From Candidatus Omnitrophota bacterium (GTDB taxonomy: Bacteria; Omnitrophota; Gorgyraeia; JABMRN01), in contig JABMRN010000072.1 in the NCBI GenBank assembly GCA_013202515.1, positions 1 through 10,304 of the forward strand: a stretch of DNA of 10,304 bases, given 5' to 3'. Numbering within the stretch: position 1 is the first letter of the stretch; each line of letters starts with the position of its first letter. Shown here piece after piece: positions 1 through 7,668 of the stretch. The notes under the pieces are model-generated. The model was given only the letters and a program-made list of their open reading frames with translations, ran no database searches and was not told the DNA's origin. Position numbers and translations under genes: made by a program.

Positions 1-708
1 GTGTATGTTATTAAAGGAAGAGACAGGTTAAAGAACGCAAGGCAATCCGGCGGGATGCATGCCTCAAAGGTTTTTATCCTGGATGACGGTTTTCAACATA
101 GAAGGCTTAAAAGAGATCTTGATATAGTTTTGGTTGATTCCCACGATGGATTCGGAAACGGTAGAATCTTTCCAGGCGGCACACTGAGAGAACCTCCTAG
201 CGCAATAAAGAGGGCCGATGTTGTAGTACTTACAAAATCAGACTTTGGAAAAGATAATGTCCGTAATTTAAGAATTATACTATCGGGAAAATTTAAGAAA
301 CATAAATCTCTCGAAGCCATTTACAAGCCCTCATGGCTTTACTCTCTTAGGGACGGAAGCCGTAAGGAGATAGATGCTATACGCTCCAAAAAGGTTTCTT
401 TGGTTTCAGCGGTTGCAAACCCAGCATATTTCAAGTATATGGTAAATAACCTGGGCGCAGAAATAATTCACAAAATGGATTTTCCGGATCACCATAATTA
501 TACACAGAAAGATTTTGAGAGAATAGAGAAGACTGCGATCGAGCAGGGGTGTGAGTACGTTGTTGTTACGGAAAAAGACATGGTGAAGTTAGCAAAATTA
601 GATATTAAAAACTTAAAGTTAGAAATTCTGGTTTTACACGTAGAGTTAGAAATCACCAAAGGTATGGAGGAGTTAGTTGCTGGACTTAATAGCATGCTTA
701 GCAGTTAA
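1..708 (+). CDS. lpxK: Tetraacyldisaccharide 4'-kinase LpxK, C-terminal part (5' end outside window)
   Basis: LpxK uses ATP to phosphorylate the 4' position of the lipid A disaccharide precursor at the inner face of the cytoplasmic membrane. The 235 visible residues carry the family's DDGFQH motif (residues 28-33) followed by RRLKRDLDIVLVD, then a PGG-LREP segment (about 58-65), an NPAYF segment near 140-144, the FPDHHNY motif (161-167) and TEKD (190-193). Full-length LpxK is usually about 330-350 residues, so roughly the first 100-120 residues, including the P-loop, lie upstream. The GTG at base 1 is simply an in-frame valine codon, not the start: the first residues match the conserved segment just ahead of DDGFQH. 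The stop is at 706-708 and overlaps the next gene by 32 bp, implying co-transcription. No internal damage is visible. Identification is secure from motifs; only the N terminus is missing. Confidence 0.95.
   Translation: MYVIKGRDRLKNARQSGGMHASKVFILDDGFQHRRLKRDLDIVLVDSHDGFGNGRIFPGGTLREPPSAIKRADVVVLTKSDFGKDNVRNLRIILSGKFKKHKSLEAIYKPSWLYSLRDGSRKEIDAIRSKKVSLVSAVANPAYFKYMVNNLGAEIIHKMDFPDHHNYTQKDFERIEKTAIEQGCEYVVVTEKDMVKLAKLDIKNLKLEILVLHVELEITKGMEELVAGLNSMLSS
666..672 (+). promoter_or_regulatory. Shine-Dalgarno site deciding the TTG start at 677
   Basis: GGAGGAG lies 4-6 nt upstream of TTG 677, inside the end of lpxK. The next candidate, ATG 710, has no purine-rich site at a useful distance. This favours the TTG start and the 32-bp overlap with lpxK. 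Confidence 0.6.
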
Positions 709-2617
709 GATGCTGTATCTCATATTCCGGGTTATTCCTACTTGGATTGCGCTCAAACTCGGCAGGAGAATTGGTGCACTTATTTCTCTGGTGTACAGTC
801 CGAGAAGGAGTATAGGCTACGCCAATCTTAGGGCTGCTTTTTGTGCCCAGAAGTCACCCGCCCAGATACGCGAAATGCTAAGAGATACATATAAGCGTTT
901 AGCCGAAACCTTTATGGAGATACTTTGCCTTACCAAGGTTAACCGAAAGTATGTAGATAAATACATAACGATTGAAAACCCGGATCATTTTTATGAAGCC
1001 AAAAATAGAAATAAAGGAATGATTTATCTCACAGCACATTTTGGCAATTGGGAATTATCTGGCATGGTGAGTGCGCTGATGGGTTACCCGCTTTATGTTC
1101 TGGCCAGGGAGCAAAAGATGAAAAGGCTTAACGCGCTCATAAATGGCCTGAGAGAATCAAAGGGTCTTAAAGTGGTTACAAAGGGTATCACCACCAGGTA
1201 TATAGCAAGGGCCCTGCACGAAGGAAAATTGGTGGGTATGGTTGCAGACCAAGATGTTGGAAAGAACGGTGTTATCACAAATTTCTTTGGAAGACCTGTT
1301 TCAACCGCAGACGGTCCCTACAGGTTTGCTGCAAAAACCGATGCAGCAATACTTCCAGTTTTTATGGCCAGAATTAAGGGTCCCTACCACAGATTAGTTA
1401 TAGGTAAACCTATTACAATCGGAAAGAAAGAGGATCCAAAACCCTACATTCAGCTTTACAATAAGACCCTTGAATCTTTTGCGACTAGGTACAGTGACCA
1501 ATGGCTGTGGCTTCACAGGAGATGGAAATCCTCTCCGCTTAAGAAGATCGTAGTCTTAAGTGACGGTAAAAAAGGCCACCTGAATCAATCTCTTTCCGTA
1601 GTGGAATCTTTTAAAAAATATAGACAAGACAGAGGGGGAAGCCCCGAAAACACAAAAGTCGAAATAATCGAAATACGTTTTAAGAATAAGTTTTTCAAGA
1701 ATCTTTTAAATCTTACAAGCATTGTATCCGGGCCGTGGTGCCAGGGATGCATGCAGTGTTTGAAGAGGTGCCTTACAAAAGCGTCCTACAAGCGGCTCGA
1801 AAGAAATTATGCAGATGTAGTAATAAGTACAGGTTTTTCACTTGCGGGCGTAAACAGCATATATAAATATGAAAACAACGCAAAGAATGCTGTTTGTATG
1901 AAACCCGGATTTTTAGGTGTTAACAAATTTAACATGGTTTTACTTCCTTGGCATGACGTCAGGAAGTCGATGGGAAGGGATAATGTAATCATAACCGAAA
2001 CCACACCTAATCTTATGAATAATGGCTATCTGGATAAAGCAAAGAAAACCTTTTCAAAGATGATAAAAAAAAGTAAACCTCGTACTATTGGTGTTCTATT
2101 TGGCGGTGATAATGCAAACTTTAAATATGATGAACGGGGTACCTCAAAGGCTATAGCACAGGTTATCGAGGCTTCCGAGAAGTTAGATGCCGACATACTT
2201 TTTACTACTTCCCGCAGGACAAGTCAAAAGATAGAAGATGTTGTCAAAAAACGCCTCGGAAAAGAACCTCGGTGTAAATTTCTTGTAATTGCAAATGAGA
2301 AAAATGTTCCCGATGCTGTCGGGGGAATACTTGCCCTGTCGGATATTATTGTGGTTTCCGGTGAGAGCGCTTCAATGGTATCGGAGTCCGTGGCAGCAGG
2401 TAAAAAAACAGTGGTATTTAAAGGGTTTAAAAAGAGCAATAAGGTTACCAAGCACGAGGTCTTCCTTAATCGATTGCTTGATGCAGGATATCTCTCTATT
2501 GCAAAGCCTACGGATCTTTCAGAGGCCATTTGCAGTATTAAAGCGAAAATAGAAAATAGCGATATGACAAATGATAAAAACTGGATTTATAGGAATATGT
2601 GGAGGTTGGGCGGCTAA
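677..2617 (+). CDS. Fusion protein: LpxL/HtrB-type lipid A acyltransferase + ELM1-like (DUF1022/COG3660) domain
   Basis: This 646-residue protein has two domains. Residues 1 to about 287 are a lysophospholipid-acyltransferase-family late acyltransferase of lipid A: hydrophobic N-terminal stretch (about 3-38), HX4E catalytic motif HFGNWE (H121, E126), the ADQDVGKNG...FFGRPVS block (190-209), and a terminal QWLWLHRRWK (275-284), as in LpxL. Such enzymes move an acyl chain from acyl-ACP to Kdo-lipid A at the inner membrane. From about 290 to the end it matches the ELM1-like family: opening VVLSDGKKGHLNQS (292-305), central GVLFGGDNANF (472-482), and SGESASMVSESVAAGKKTVVF near 561-581, which resembles the sugar-nucleotide site of GT-B enzymes. 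Bacterial ELM1-like proteins have no settled reaction; a glycosyltransferase role is my inference. A CX2CX2CX3C cluster (C355, C358, C361, C365) is unusual. The reading frame is continuous through the junction near nt 1535. The TTG start is chosen for its Shine-Dalgarno site. Which lipid A position is acylated cannot be told. Confidence 0.88.
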   Translation: MLDLIACLAVKMLYLIFRVIPTWIALKLGRRIGALISLVYSPRRSIGYANLRAAFCAQKSPAQIREMLRDTYKRLAETFMEILCLTKVNRKYVDKYITIENPDHFYEAKNRNKGMIYLTAHFGNWELSGMVSALMGYPLYVLAREQKMKRLNALINGLRESKGLKVVTKGITTRYIARALHEGKLVGMVADQDVGKNGVITNFFGRPVSTADGPYRFAAKTDAAILPVFMARIKGPYHRLVIGKPITIGKKEDPKPYIQLYNKTLESFATRYSDQWLWLHRRWKSSPLKKIVVLSDGKKGHLNQSLSVVESFKKYRQDRGGSPENTKVEIIEIRFKNKFFKNLLNLTSIVSGPWCQGCMQCLKRCLTKASYKRLERNYADVVISTGFSLAGVNSIYKYENNAKNAVCMKPGFLGVNKFNMVLLPWHDVRKSMGRDNVIITETTPNLMNNGYLDKAKKTFSKMIKKSKPRTIGVLFGGDNANFKYDERGTSKAIAQVIEASEKLDADILFTTSRRTSQKIEDVVKKRLGKEPRCKFLVIANEKNVPDAVGGILALSDIIVVSGESASMVSESVAAGKKTVVFKGFKKSNKVTKHEVFLNRLLDAGYLSIAKPTDLSEAICSIKAKIENSDMTNDKNWIYRNMWRLGG

Positions 2618-4731
2618 TGAATGTATTGCAGCTTGTTCCTAAACTTGAAGTAGGTGGCGTTGAAAGAGGCACGGTGGATTTAGCCCGGTATCTGACTCTA
2701 AGCGCCCACAAGGCAGTCGTGATATCCAGCGGAGGCAGGCTTGTGAAAAGGCTGGATGAGGTGGGGGCGAGGCATTATGCGCTTCCTATCGGCAGGAAGA
2801 ATCCCTTTACGATTGTTTTAATGATTATCAAGGTTTGCCGTATCATAAAAAGAGAAAACATTGACATAGTACATGCAAGGAGTAGAGTTCCCGCCATAAT
2901 AGGATTTTTTGCATCTCGTTTTACCCTTAAAACTTTTATAACTACTGCACACGGCCAATACAGAAGACACCTTACCTCTTATGTTATGGGATGGGGGAAA
3001 TTGGTCATAACGGCCAATTCTGTTATGGCCAGATACATGATGGATAGCTTTGGAGTACGTCCGGATAAAATAAGAATTGTTCCGAGAGGAGTCGATGTTA
3101 AGAAATTTGCATTCCACTCACCCAATGAAAAAAAGAACAAATATTTTACTGTTGGAATGGTATCAAGATTGACACCGCTTAAGGGTCATATAGATTTTAT
3201 AAAGGCTGTCTCTAGAGTATCGCGTTCGGTTAATAATCTTAAAGTTTATATTGTCGGAAACAGAAAAACCGCGAAAGAAGGCTATTTAAAGGAGATGGAT
3301 CTTCTCATAAAAAGGCTTTCCCTTGATGGTGTTATAGAATTTATAGATACTGTGGATGATGTCTCAGCCCTTTTAAATAAGCTGGATGTTCTTGTTTCCG
3401 CGAATAGAGAACAGGAGGCCTTTGGCAGAGTTATTATAGAGGCGCAGAGTGCAGGCGTTCCTTGCGTTTGTACCAAGGTTGGTGGGATTCCCGAGATAGT
3501 AGAGGATAATAAGACCGGGCTTTTATGTGAAAGCACTAACCCCAAGGATATGGCAGATAAGATACTTAAGCTTTTCGAAAATAAAGAACTTTCTACTAAG
3601 CTAGCAATCAATGTCAGAAAATCTGTTGAGGAAAAGTACAACCTCAATGAGATGATGTGCGGCACCTTTAGGGTTTATCAAGAGGCTTTGAAGAGTTTTC
3701 GTATTCTTATTATCAAAATAAGTGCTTTGGGAGATGTCATACTTGGCATACCTTCCATCCGTGCTATACGTAAAAAATATCCCGATGCAGTTATAAAGGT
3801 GCTTGTGGGCCTTGAGTCACGAGATGTATTAAAAAATTTGCCTTTCATTGATAAGATCATAATCACCGATTTCAAAAAAAGAGATAAGGGACTTAAGGGT
3901 TTTTTAAGGATAGCCAATATCGTAAGAAAAGAAGATTTTGATGTTACCTTTGATTTTCAGAATAACAAAAAAAGTCATCTTTTAAGCTTTCTTTCTTGTG
4001 CACCCGTTAGGTACGGCTATGATAACGGAAAATACAGTTTACTTCTTAATAGAAAGATAAAGGACAGGAAGCCCGCGCTTGATCCTGTAAGCCACCAGAT
4101 GAGGGTTTTAAAGCTTGTTGGCATATTTGATATCGATAAAAAACCCCTTCTCGTTCCGACAGAGCGGGAGGAGGAATGGGCCGATAATTTTCTTAAATCT
4201 AACTGGATCAATCCGAAAGCACCGGTTATATGCATTAATCTAGAATCGAGCTCTAGATGGTCGACTAAAAGATGGCCGGTTAAATACTTTGTTCAGCTTT
4301 CCGAAAGGCTAGCTAAAGAATTTTTCCTAAGAGTGATAGTTACAGGGCAGAATCTTACGGATGAAAATAACAAAAAATTTCTCAAAGTCGCAAAGTGTAA
4401 ACCCGTTTCAGCGATTGGCAAAACCACCATAGGCCAGCTGGAGGCGTTAATTTCTAAAAGCAGTCTCCTTATAACCTCTGACAGTGCACCTATGCATATT
4501 GCAGCCGGTGTGGGAACCCCTTTTGTAGCTCTTTTTGGGCCTACGGACCCCAAAAGGCATGTGCCACAGTCACACAAAAGCAGGGTCTTAAAAAACGATA
4601 TGAAATGTAGCCCTTGTTACAAAACCTCATGTCTTACAAGAAACAGCTGCATGAAGGCAATAAAACCCGAAGAGGTTTTTGATGCAGTCTGCGACTTACT
4701 GGATTTAGGAGAAAGGGGTAAGGTTAAATGA
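2617..4731 (+). CDS. Fusion protein: GT4 glycosyltransferase + GT9 (heptosyltransferase-type) glycosyltransferase
   Basis: A 704-residue cytoplasmic protein with two GT-B enzymes in series. Residues 1 to about 355 are GT4: GGVERG near 13-18, IVHARSRV (84-91), SRLTPLKG (183-190), and the EX7E donor-site motif (E267, E275) followed by a GGIPEIVEDNKTGLL segment. Residues about 361-695 are GT9, the ADP-heptose:LPS heptosyltransferase family: LGDVILGIPSIRAIRKKYPD with D373 at the position of the catalytic Asp of WaaC, KRW (551-553), SDSAPMH (621-627), LFGPTDP (639-645) and a four-cysteine C terminus (C664, C667, C672, C678). The GT9 begins almost directly after the GT4's last helix, with no long linker. 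ATG 2617 overlaps the previous stop as TAATG and gives an N terminus matching GT4 homologues; the in-frame GTG at 2599 would add six residues and sits on the likely Shine-Dalgarno GGAGG (2601-2605). It probably adds two consecutive core sugars; sugar identities are unknown. Confidence 0.9.
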   Translation: MNVLQLVPKLEVGGVERGTVDLARYLTLSAHKAVVISSGGRLVKRLDEVGARHYALPIGRKNPFTIVLMIIKVCRIIKRENIDIVHARSRVPAIIGFFASRFTLKTFITTAHGQYRRHLTSYVMGWGKLVITANSVMARYMMDSFGVRPDKIRIVPRGVDVKKFAFHSPNEKKNKYFTVGMVSRLTPLKGHIDFIKAVSRVSRSVNNLKVYIVGNRKTAKEGYLKEMDLLIKRLSLDGVIEFIDTVDDVSALLNKLDVLVSANREQEAFGRVIIEAQSAGVPCVCTKVGGIPEIVEDNKTGLLCESTNPKDMADKILKLFENKELSTKLAINVRKSVEEKYNLNEMMCGTFRVYQEALKSFRILIIKISALGDVILGIPSIRAIRKKYPDAVIKVLVGLESRDVLKNLPFIDKIIITDFKKRDKGLKGFLRIANIVRKEDFDVTFDFQNNKKSHLLSFLSCAPVRYGYDNGKYSLLLNRKIKDRKPALDPVSHQMRVLKLVGIFDIDKKPLLVPTEREEEWADNFLKSNWINPKAPVICINLESSSRWSTKRWPVKYFVQLSERLAKEFFLRVIVTGQNLTDENNKKFLKVAKCKPVSAIGKTTIGQLEALISKSSLLITSDSAPMHIAAGVGTPFVALFGPTDPKRHVPQSHKSRVLKNDMKCSPCYKTSCLTRNSCMKAIKPEEVFDAVCDLLDLGERGKVK

Positions 4732-5840
4732 AGGTACTTCTTCTTACTACGCATCTCAATATAGGCGGTGTTGGATTATACGTTCTTAATCTTGCAAAGG
4801 GTTTAAAGGAAAAAGGCATTGATTGCGTTGTTGCCTCATCCGGCGGAGGACTTGAAGACCACTTTAGAAAAGCCGGAATTCCGCTAATGTACCTTGACAT
4901 AAAGACTAAATTCGAATTTAACCCTAAACTAATACCGGCAGTGAGAAGACTTATAAATTTTGCAAAAAAAACAGACCTTGATATAGTCCATGCCCACACC
5001 CGCGTTGCACAGGTAATGGCAAAGGCAATATCAAGACAAAGTGGAGCATCGTTTGTATCAACCTGCCATGGTTTTTTTAATAAACGTAGAATCTCAAGGA
5101 TTATTTATCCTTGCTGGGGAGATAGAGTCATTGCAATAAGCGAAGCAGTGAAGAATCACCTTAAGGATGATTTCAAAGTCTCTCCCAAAGATATTACTGT
5201 TATTCATAATGGCATCGATTCCGAAAAATACCAGGAAGCTTTAGAAGCCAAAGATGTGATCGCGTTAAAGAGAAAACTTAAGATTGAAGGTGGCCCGGTC
5301 CTCGGTTCAATAGGACGCCTTTCTCCGGTGAAAGGCTATAAATATCTTTTATGCGCACTGAAAGAGCTTAAAAGGGATTTTCCTAACTTAAGGCTTGTTC
5401 TAATAGGGGAAGGCCCGGAAGAGCAAAAGCTAAGGTCGCTAACAAAAAAATTAAATCTTGAAGATTCTGTTTTGTTTATAAATTCAACCCTCGATACAAA
5501 AAAGTTTTTAGCCCTTATGGATATTTTTGTATTTCCCTCTCTTCAGGAAGGGTTGGGGCTTTCTTTGTTGGAGGCCATGGCAAGTGGAAAGGCCTGTATA
5601 GCAACCTCAATAGGCGGAATATCAGATATTATAGAAGACGGAAAAAACGGCCTTTTGGTTCCGCCGGCTGATTCACATTGTCTGAAAGAGGCAATAAAGA
5701 GACTTCTTTCGGATAAAGGGTTTTCTTCGAAAATAGCGTCTTGTGCCCGTAAATCGGTTAAGGATAAATTTTCTATGGAAAAGATGGTAAAGGGGACAAT
5801 TGCATTTTATGAAAGCGCTAAGAGGATTGATGCGAGATAG
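4728..5840 (+). CDS. GT4 family glycosyltransferase (LPS core type)
   Basis: A 370-residue cytoplasmic, retaining-type GT-B glycosyltransferase, about the normal length for GT4. Evidence: N-terminal Rossmann start LLLTTHLNIGGVGLYVLNLAKGL, IVHAHTRV (86-93), IGRLSPVKG (195-203), and the donor-binding EX7E motif E274...E282 within QEGLGLSLLEAMASG, followed by IGGISDIIEDGKNGLLVPP. It resembles the GT4 half of the preceding gene (shared GGV start, SSGG, IVHA-x-x-RV), so the two are probably tandem paralogues. ATG 4728 overlaps the previous stop as ATGA, with AAAGGGG at 4712-4718 as a plausible ribosome site, so translation is likely coupled. Its place inside the cluster implies transfer of a hexose or similar sugar to the core oligosaccharide. 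Donor and acceptor cannot be read from the sequence. Confidence 0.92.
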   Translation: MKVLLLTTHLNIGGVGLYVLNLAKGLKEKGIDCVVASSGGGLEDHFRKAGIPLMYLDIKTKFEFNPKLIPAVRRLINFAKKTDLDIVHAHTRVAQVMAKAISRQSGASFVSTCHGFFNKRRISRIIYPCWGDRVIAISEAVKNHLKDDFKVSPKDITVIHNGIDSEKYQEALEAKDVIALKRKLKIEGGPVLGSIGRLSPVKGYKYLLCALKELKRDFPNLRLVLIGEGPEEQKLRSLTKKLNLEDSVLFINSTLDTKKFLALMDIFVFPSLQEGLGLSLLEAMASGKACIATSIGGISDIIEDGKNGLLVPPADSHCLKEAIKRLLSDKGFSSKIASCARKSVKDKFSMEKMVKGTIAFYESAKRIDAR

Positions 5841-6624
5841 ACGGGGACTAATTAATAGAAAAGTCGTTATTATAGGTGTTATTGTAATTGCCCTGGTCAT
5901 AGCACTACGGCTTTTTCTCTCATTTATCCATGTGCCGCCTATACTCATGTATCATTCCGTAGACATTTTTAGCGAAATCACCAAGCTAAGCGTTAGCCCA
6001 GAGCTATTTGCCAAGCAGATGGATTTTTTCTATAGGCATAAGTATAACGTTGTTTCTTTAGAGGAAATGGTGAACTTGATAAAGAGCAGAAAAGGCATCC
6101 CTCCAAAAACCGTTACCATAACATTCGACGATGGCTACACAAATAACTATGACTTTGCCTACCCTGTGCTTAAGAAATACGGCTTCCCGGCCACCTTTTT
6201 CATAATTACTACTCTCGTTGGAAAGCCGGCGTATATGGACTGGGATCAATTAAAAGAGCTAGAGAAAAATAATATAACAATTGGAAGTCATACCATCGAC
6301 CATCAGTGGCTTCCCAATCTTTCTGATAAGGATTTAAGAAGAGAGCTTTTTGATTCAAAAAAAGTATTAGAAAAACATTTAAATAATGAGGTTAAGTTTG
6401 TTTCCTATCCGGTCGGTGCACATGATGAGCGTGTACAGAAAGTTGTAAAAGAAGCAGGCTATGAGGCGGCCTGCGCTACGAATCCGGGCCCCGATAAACG
6501 CTGGGATGATATTTATGCATTGAAAAGATTAAGGATTTCTCGTAGTTCCACTAACATGGTTATCTTTTGGATAGAGACAAGCGGCTATTACACCTTTATA
6601 AAGGAAGTACGCGATGAGAAATAA
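5830..6624 (+). CDS. Membrane-anchored polysaccharide deacetylase (NodB/CE4 domain)
   Basis: A 264-residue protein with a basic N terminus (MRDRRGLINRK), one transmembrane segment (about 11-33) and a NodB-homology domain. CE4 enzymes remove N-acetyl groups from amino sugars using a divalent metal. Motif 1 is TFDDGY (D100 as likely base, D101 as metal ligand), motif 2 is SHTIDH (H154 and H158, HX3H), and motif 3 is the YPVGAHD variant (193-199) seen in PgaB/IcaB-like branches rather than the RPPYG of NodB. The classical C-terminal LxH motif is not obvious; the protein ends with LKRLRISRSS and about 25 more residues. By the positive-inside rule the catalytic domain should face the periplasm. 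I chose ATG 5830, preceded by AGAGGA (5821-5826), which overlaps the previous gene by 11 bp. TTG 5800, preceded by AGGGG, or ATG 5809 are also possible and would add ten or seven residues. The likely substrate is a GlcNAc-type residue of core or surface glycan (inferred from neighbours). Confidence 0.88.
   Translation: MRDRRGLINRKVVIIGVIVIALVIALRLFLSFIHVPPILMYHSVDIFSEITKLSVSPELFAKQMDFFYRHKYNVVSLEEMVNLIKSRKGIPPKTVTITFDDGYTNNYDFAYPVLKKYGFPATFFIITTLVGKPAYMDWDQLKELEKNNITIGSHTIDHQWLPNLSDKDLRRELFDSKKVLEKHLNNEVKFVSYPVGAHDERVQKVVKEAGYEAACATNPGPDKRWDDIYALKRLRISRSSTNMVIFWIETSGYYTFIKEVRDEK
6601..6607 (+). promoter_or_regulatory. Shine-Dalgarno site for the GT9 gene at 6614
   Basis: AAGGAAG lies 6 nt before ATG 6614, inside the end of the deacetylase gene. 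It supports this start and the 11-bp overlap, which places part of the two genes in different frames. Confidence 0.55.
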
Positions 6625-7657
6625 GCGCTTAGGAAGAACGCCTATCCACGCAAAACGTATACTAATCTGGGAACAGAACTGGCTTGGTGACGTTATTTTT
6701 TCAACGCCCTTTATAAAGGCGCTAAGAAAAAATTTTAAAGATGCATATATAGCTTGTATAGTTAATCCTTCTTCAAGTGAGGTCCTTTCAGGCAATCCGC
6801 ATATCAACGAAATAATTTTATATGATGAAAACCGAGAACATCGCGGTATCTTTGGTAAGAATAAACTTATCAAGCGTTTAAAACAGGGAAATTTCGACAC
6901 TGTTTTTTTGCTGCACAGATCCCTTTCTAGAGCGATAATATGTGCACTTTCAGGTATAAAGAGAAGGGTCGGTTATCACTATAGCAAAAGGAATTTTATG
7001 CTCACTGAGATTGTTGATTTACCAAAGGTGCCCCTACACAAAATTGAATATTTCCTTAATATTGCCGGGCGACTCGGAATGGATATACAGGATAAAAAAC
7101 CAGAGTTTTTTATTAGCAAAGAAGATCAGGATTATGCAGCAAGGCTTTTGAGTCAGAATGGAATTGCAAAAAATGATCCCTTCATCGTTATAAATACCGG
7201 CGGCAATTGGCCGCCCAAAAGATGGCCTGAAAAGAATTTCGCTGTGCTTTCAGACAGGTTTATCAAAGAATATGGTATCAAGATTGTTGTTACAGGCGCT
7301 GATAAGGATTTTGACCGCGTCCTTCACATTCAAGAAATGGCTCATCAGAAGCTTATCATAATCTGCGGAAAAACAAACCTTAAGCAGTTAGCGGCCGTTT
7401 TTGAAAAAGCAAGAGCCGTGATATCAGGTGATTCTGGTCCGATGCACATTGCGTTTTCTATAGGCGCAAAGGTAATCGCGCTTTTTGGTCCGACATCTCC
7501 GGCTCTGACCGGACCTTATGGCGGAGGTGAATTTGAGGTGGTACGTAAAGAAATAGGCTGTAAAATCCCCTGCTATAATTCAGGCTGTAAAGATAATAGA
7601 TGCATGAAGGCCGTATCAGTGGATGACGTAGAAGAGGCAGTTGGAAAAATACTATAG
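6614..7657 (+). CDS. GT9 glycosyltransferase, WaaF-like (ADP-heptose:LPS heptosyltransferase II type)
   Basis: A 347-residue cytoplasmic GT-B enzyme of the heptosyltransferase family. The N-terminal block RILIWEQNWLGDVIFSTP (15-32) has the NWLGD signature typical of WaaF-like proteins, with D26 at the catalytic-base position. Further on are NTGGNWPPKRWP (194-205), SGDSGPMHIA (271-280), LFGPTSP (290-296) and a C-terminal cysteine group C316, C320, C325, C330. This spacing (CX3CX4CX4C) differs from the CX2CX4CX5C of the other three GT9s in the cluster. Length is normal for the family. Family knowledge: WaaF transfers L-glycero-D-manno-heptose from ADP-heptose to the first core heptose. I assign the family firmly but the exact step only tentatively, since WaaF-like branches contain enzymes of different specificity. 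It overlaps the deacetylase gene by 11 bp and has a good ribosome site. Confidence 0.9.
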   Translation: MRNKRLGRTPIHAKRILIWEQNWLGDVIFSTPFIKALRKNFKDAYIACIVNPSSSEVLSGNPHINEIILYDENREHRGIFGKNKLIKRLKQGNFDTVFLLHRSLSRAIICALSGIKRRVGYHYSKRNFMLTEIVDLPKVPLHKIEYFLNIAGRLGMDIQDKKPEFFISKEDQDYAARLLSQNGIAKNDPFIVINTGGNWPPKRWPEKNFAVLSDRFIKEYGIKIVVTGADKDFDRVLHIQEMAHQKLIIICGKTNLKQLAAVFEKARAVISGDSGPMHIAFSIGAKVIALFGPTSPALTGPYGGGEFEVVRKEIGCKIPCYNSGCKDNRCMKAVSVDDVEEAVGKIL

Positions 7658-7668
7658 TTCCTTAAGAA

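Noticed and set aside
1..3. GTG at base 1 as the start codon of lpxK
   Set aside because: The first residues already match a conserved internal LpxK segment and the P-loop region is missing, so the gene must begin upstream of the window.
2224..2529. Open frames on the minus strand, such as this 101-codon one
   Set aside because: They lie antisense to well-supported genes, have no recognisable motifs, and are expected by chance in long coding regions.
2599..2601. GTG at 2599 as the start of the GT4-GT9 fusion gene
   Set aside because: It coincides with the likely Shine-Dalgarno GGAGG, and the six extra residues do not fit the GT4 N terminus. ATG 2617, overlapping the previous stop, fits better.
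1550..2617. Eukaryotic or mitochondrial origin for the ELM1-like domain
   Set aside because: ELM1-like proteins are common in bacteria near LPS genes, and base composition does not change across the fusion, so contamination or recent transfer is not supported.
3680..3700. Internal start that would make the GT9 half of the fusion a separate gene
   Set aside because: There is no stop between the halves and no ATG/GTG with a well-spaced ribosome site; the only nearby TTG is too close to the AGAGG.
4238..4258. Inverted repeat ATCTAGA / TCTAGAT with a 7-nt loop inside the GT9 half of the fusion gene
   Set aside because: A 7-bp repeat of this kind is expected several times by chance in 10 kb, and nothing else marks the site.
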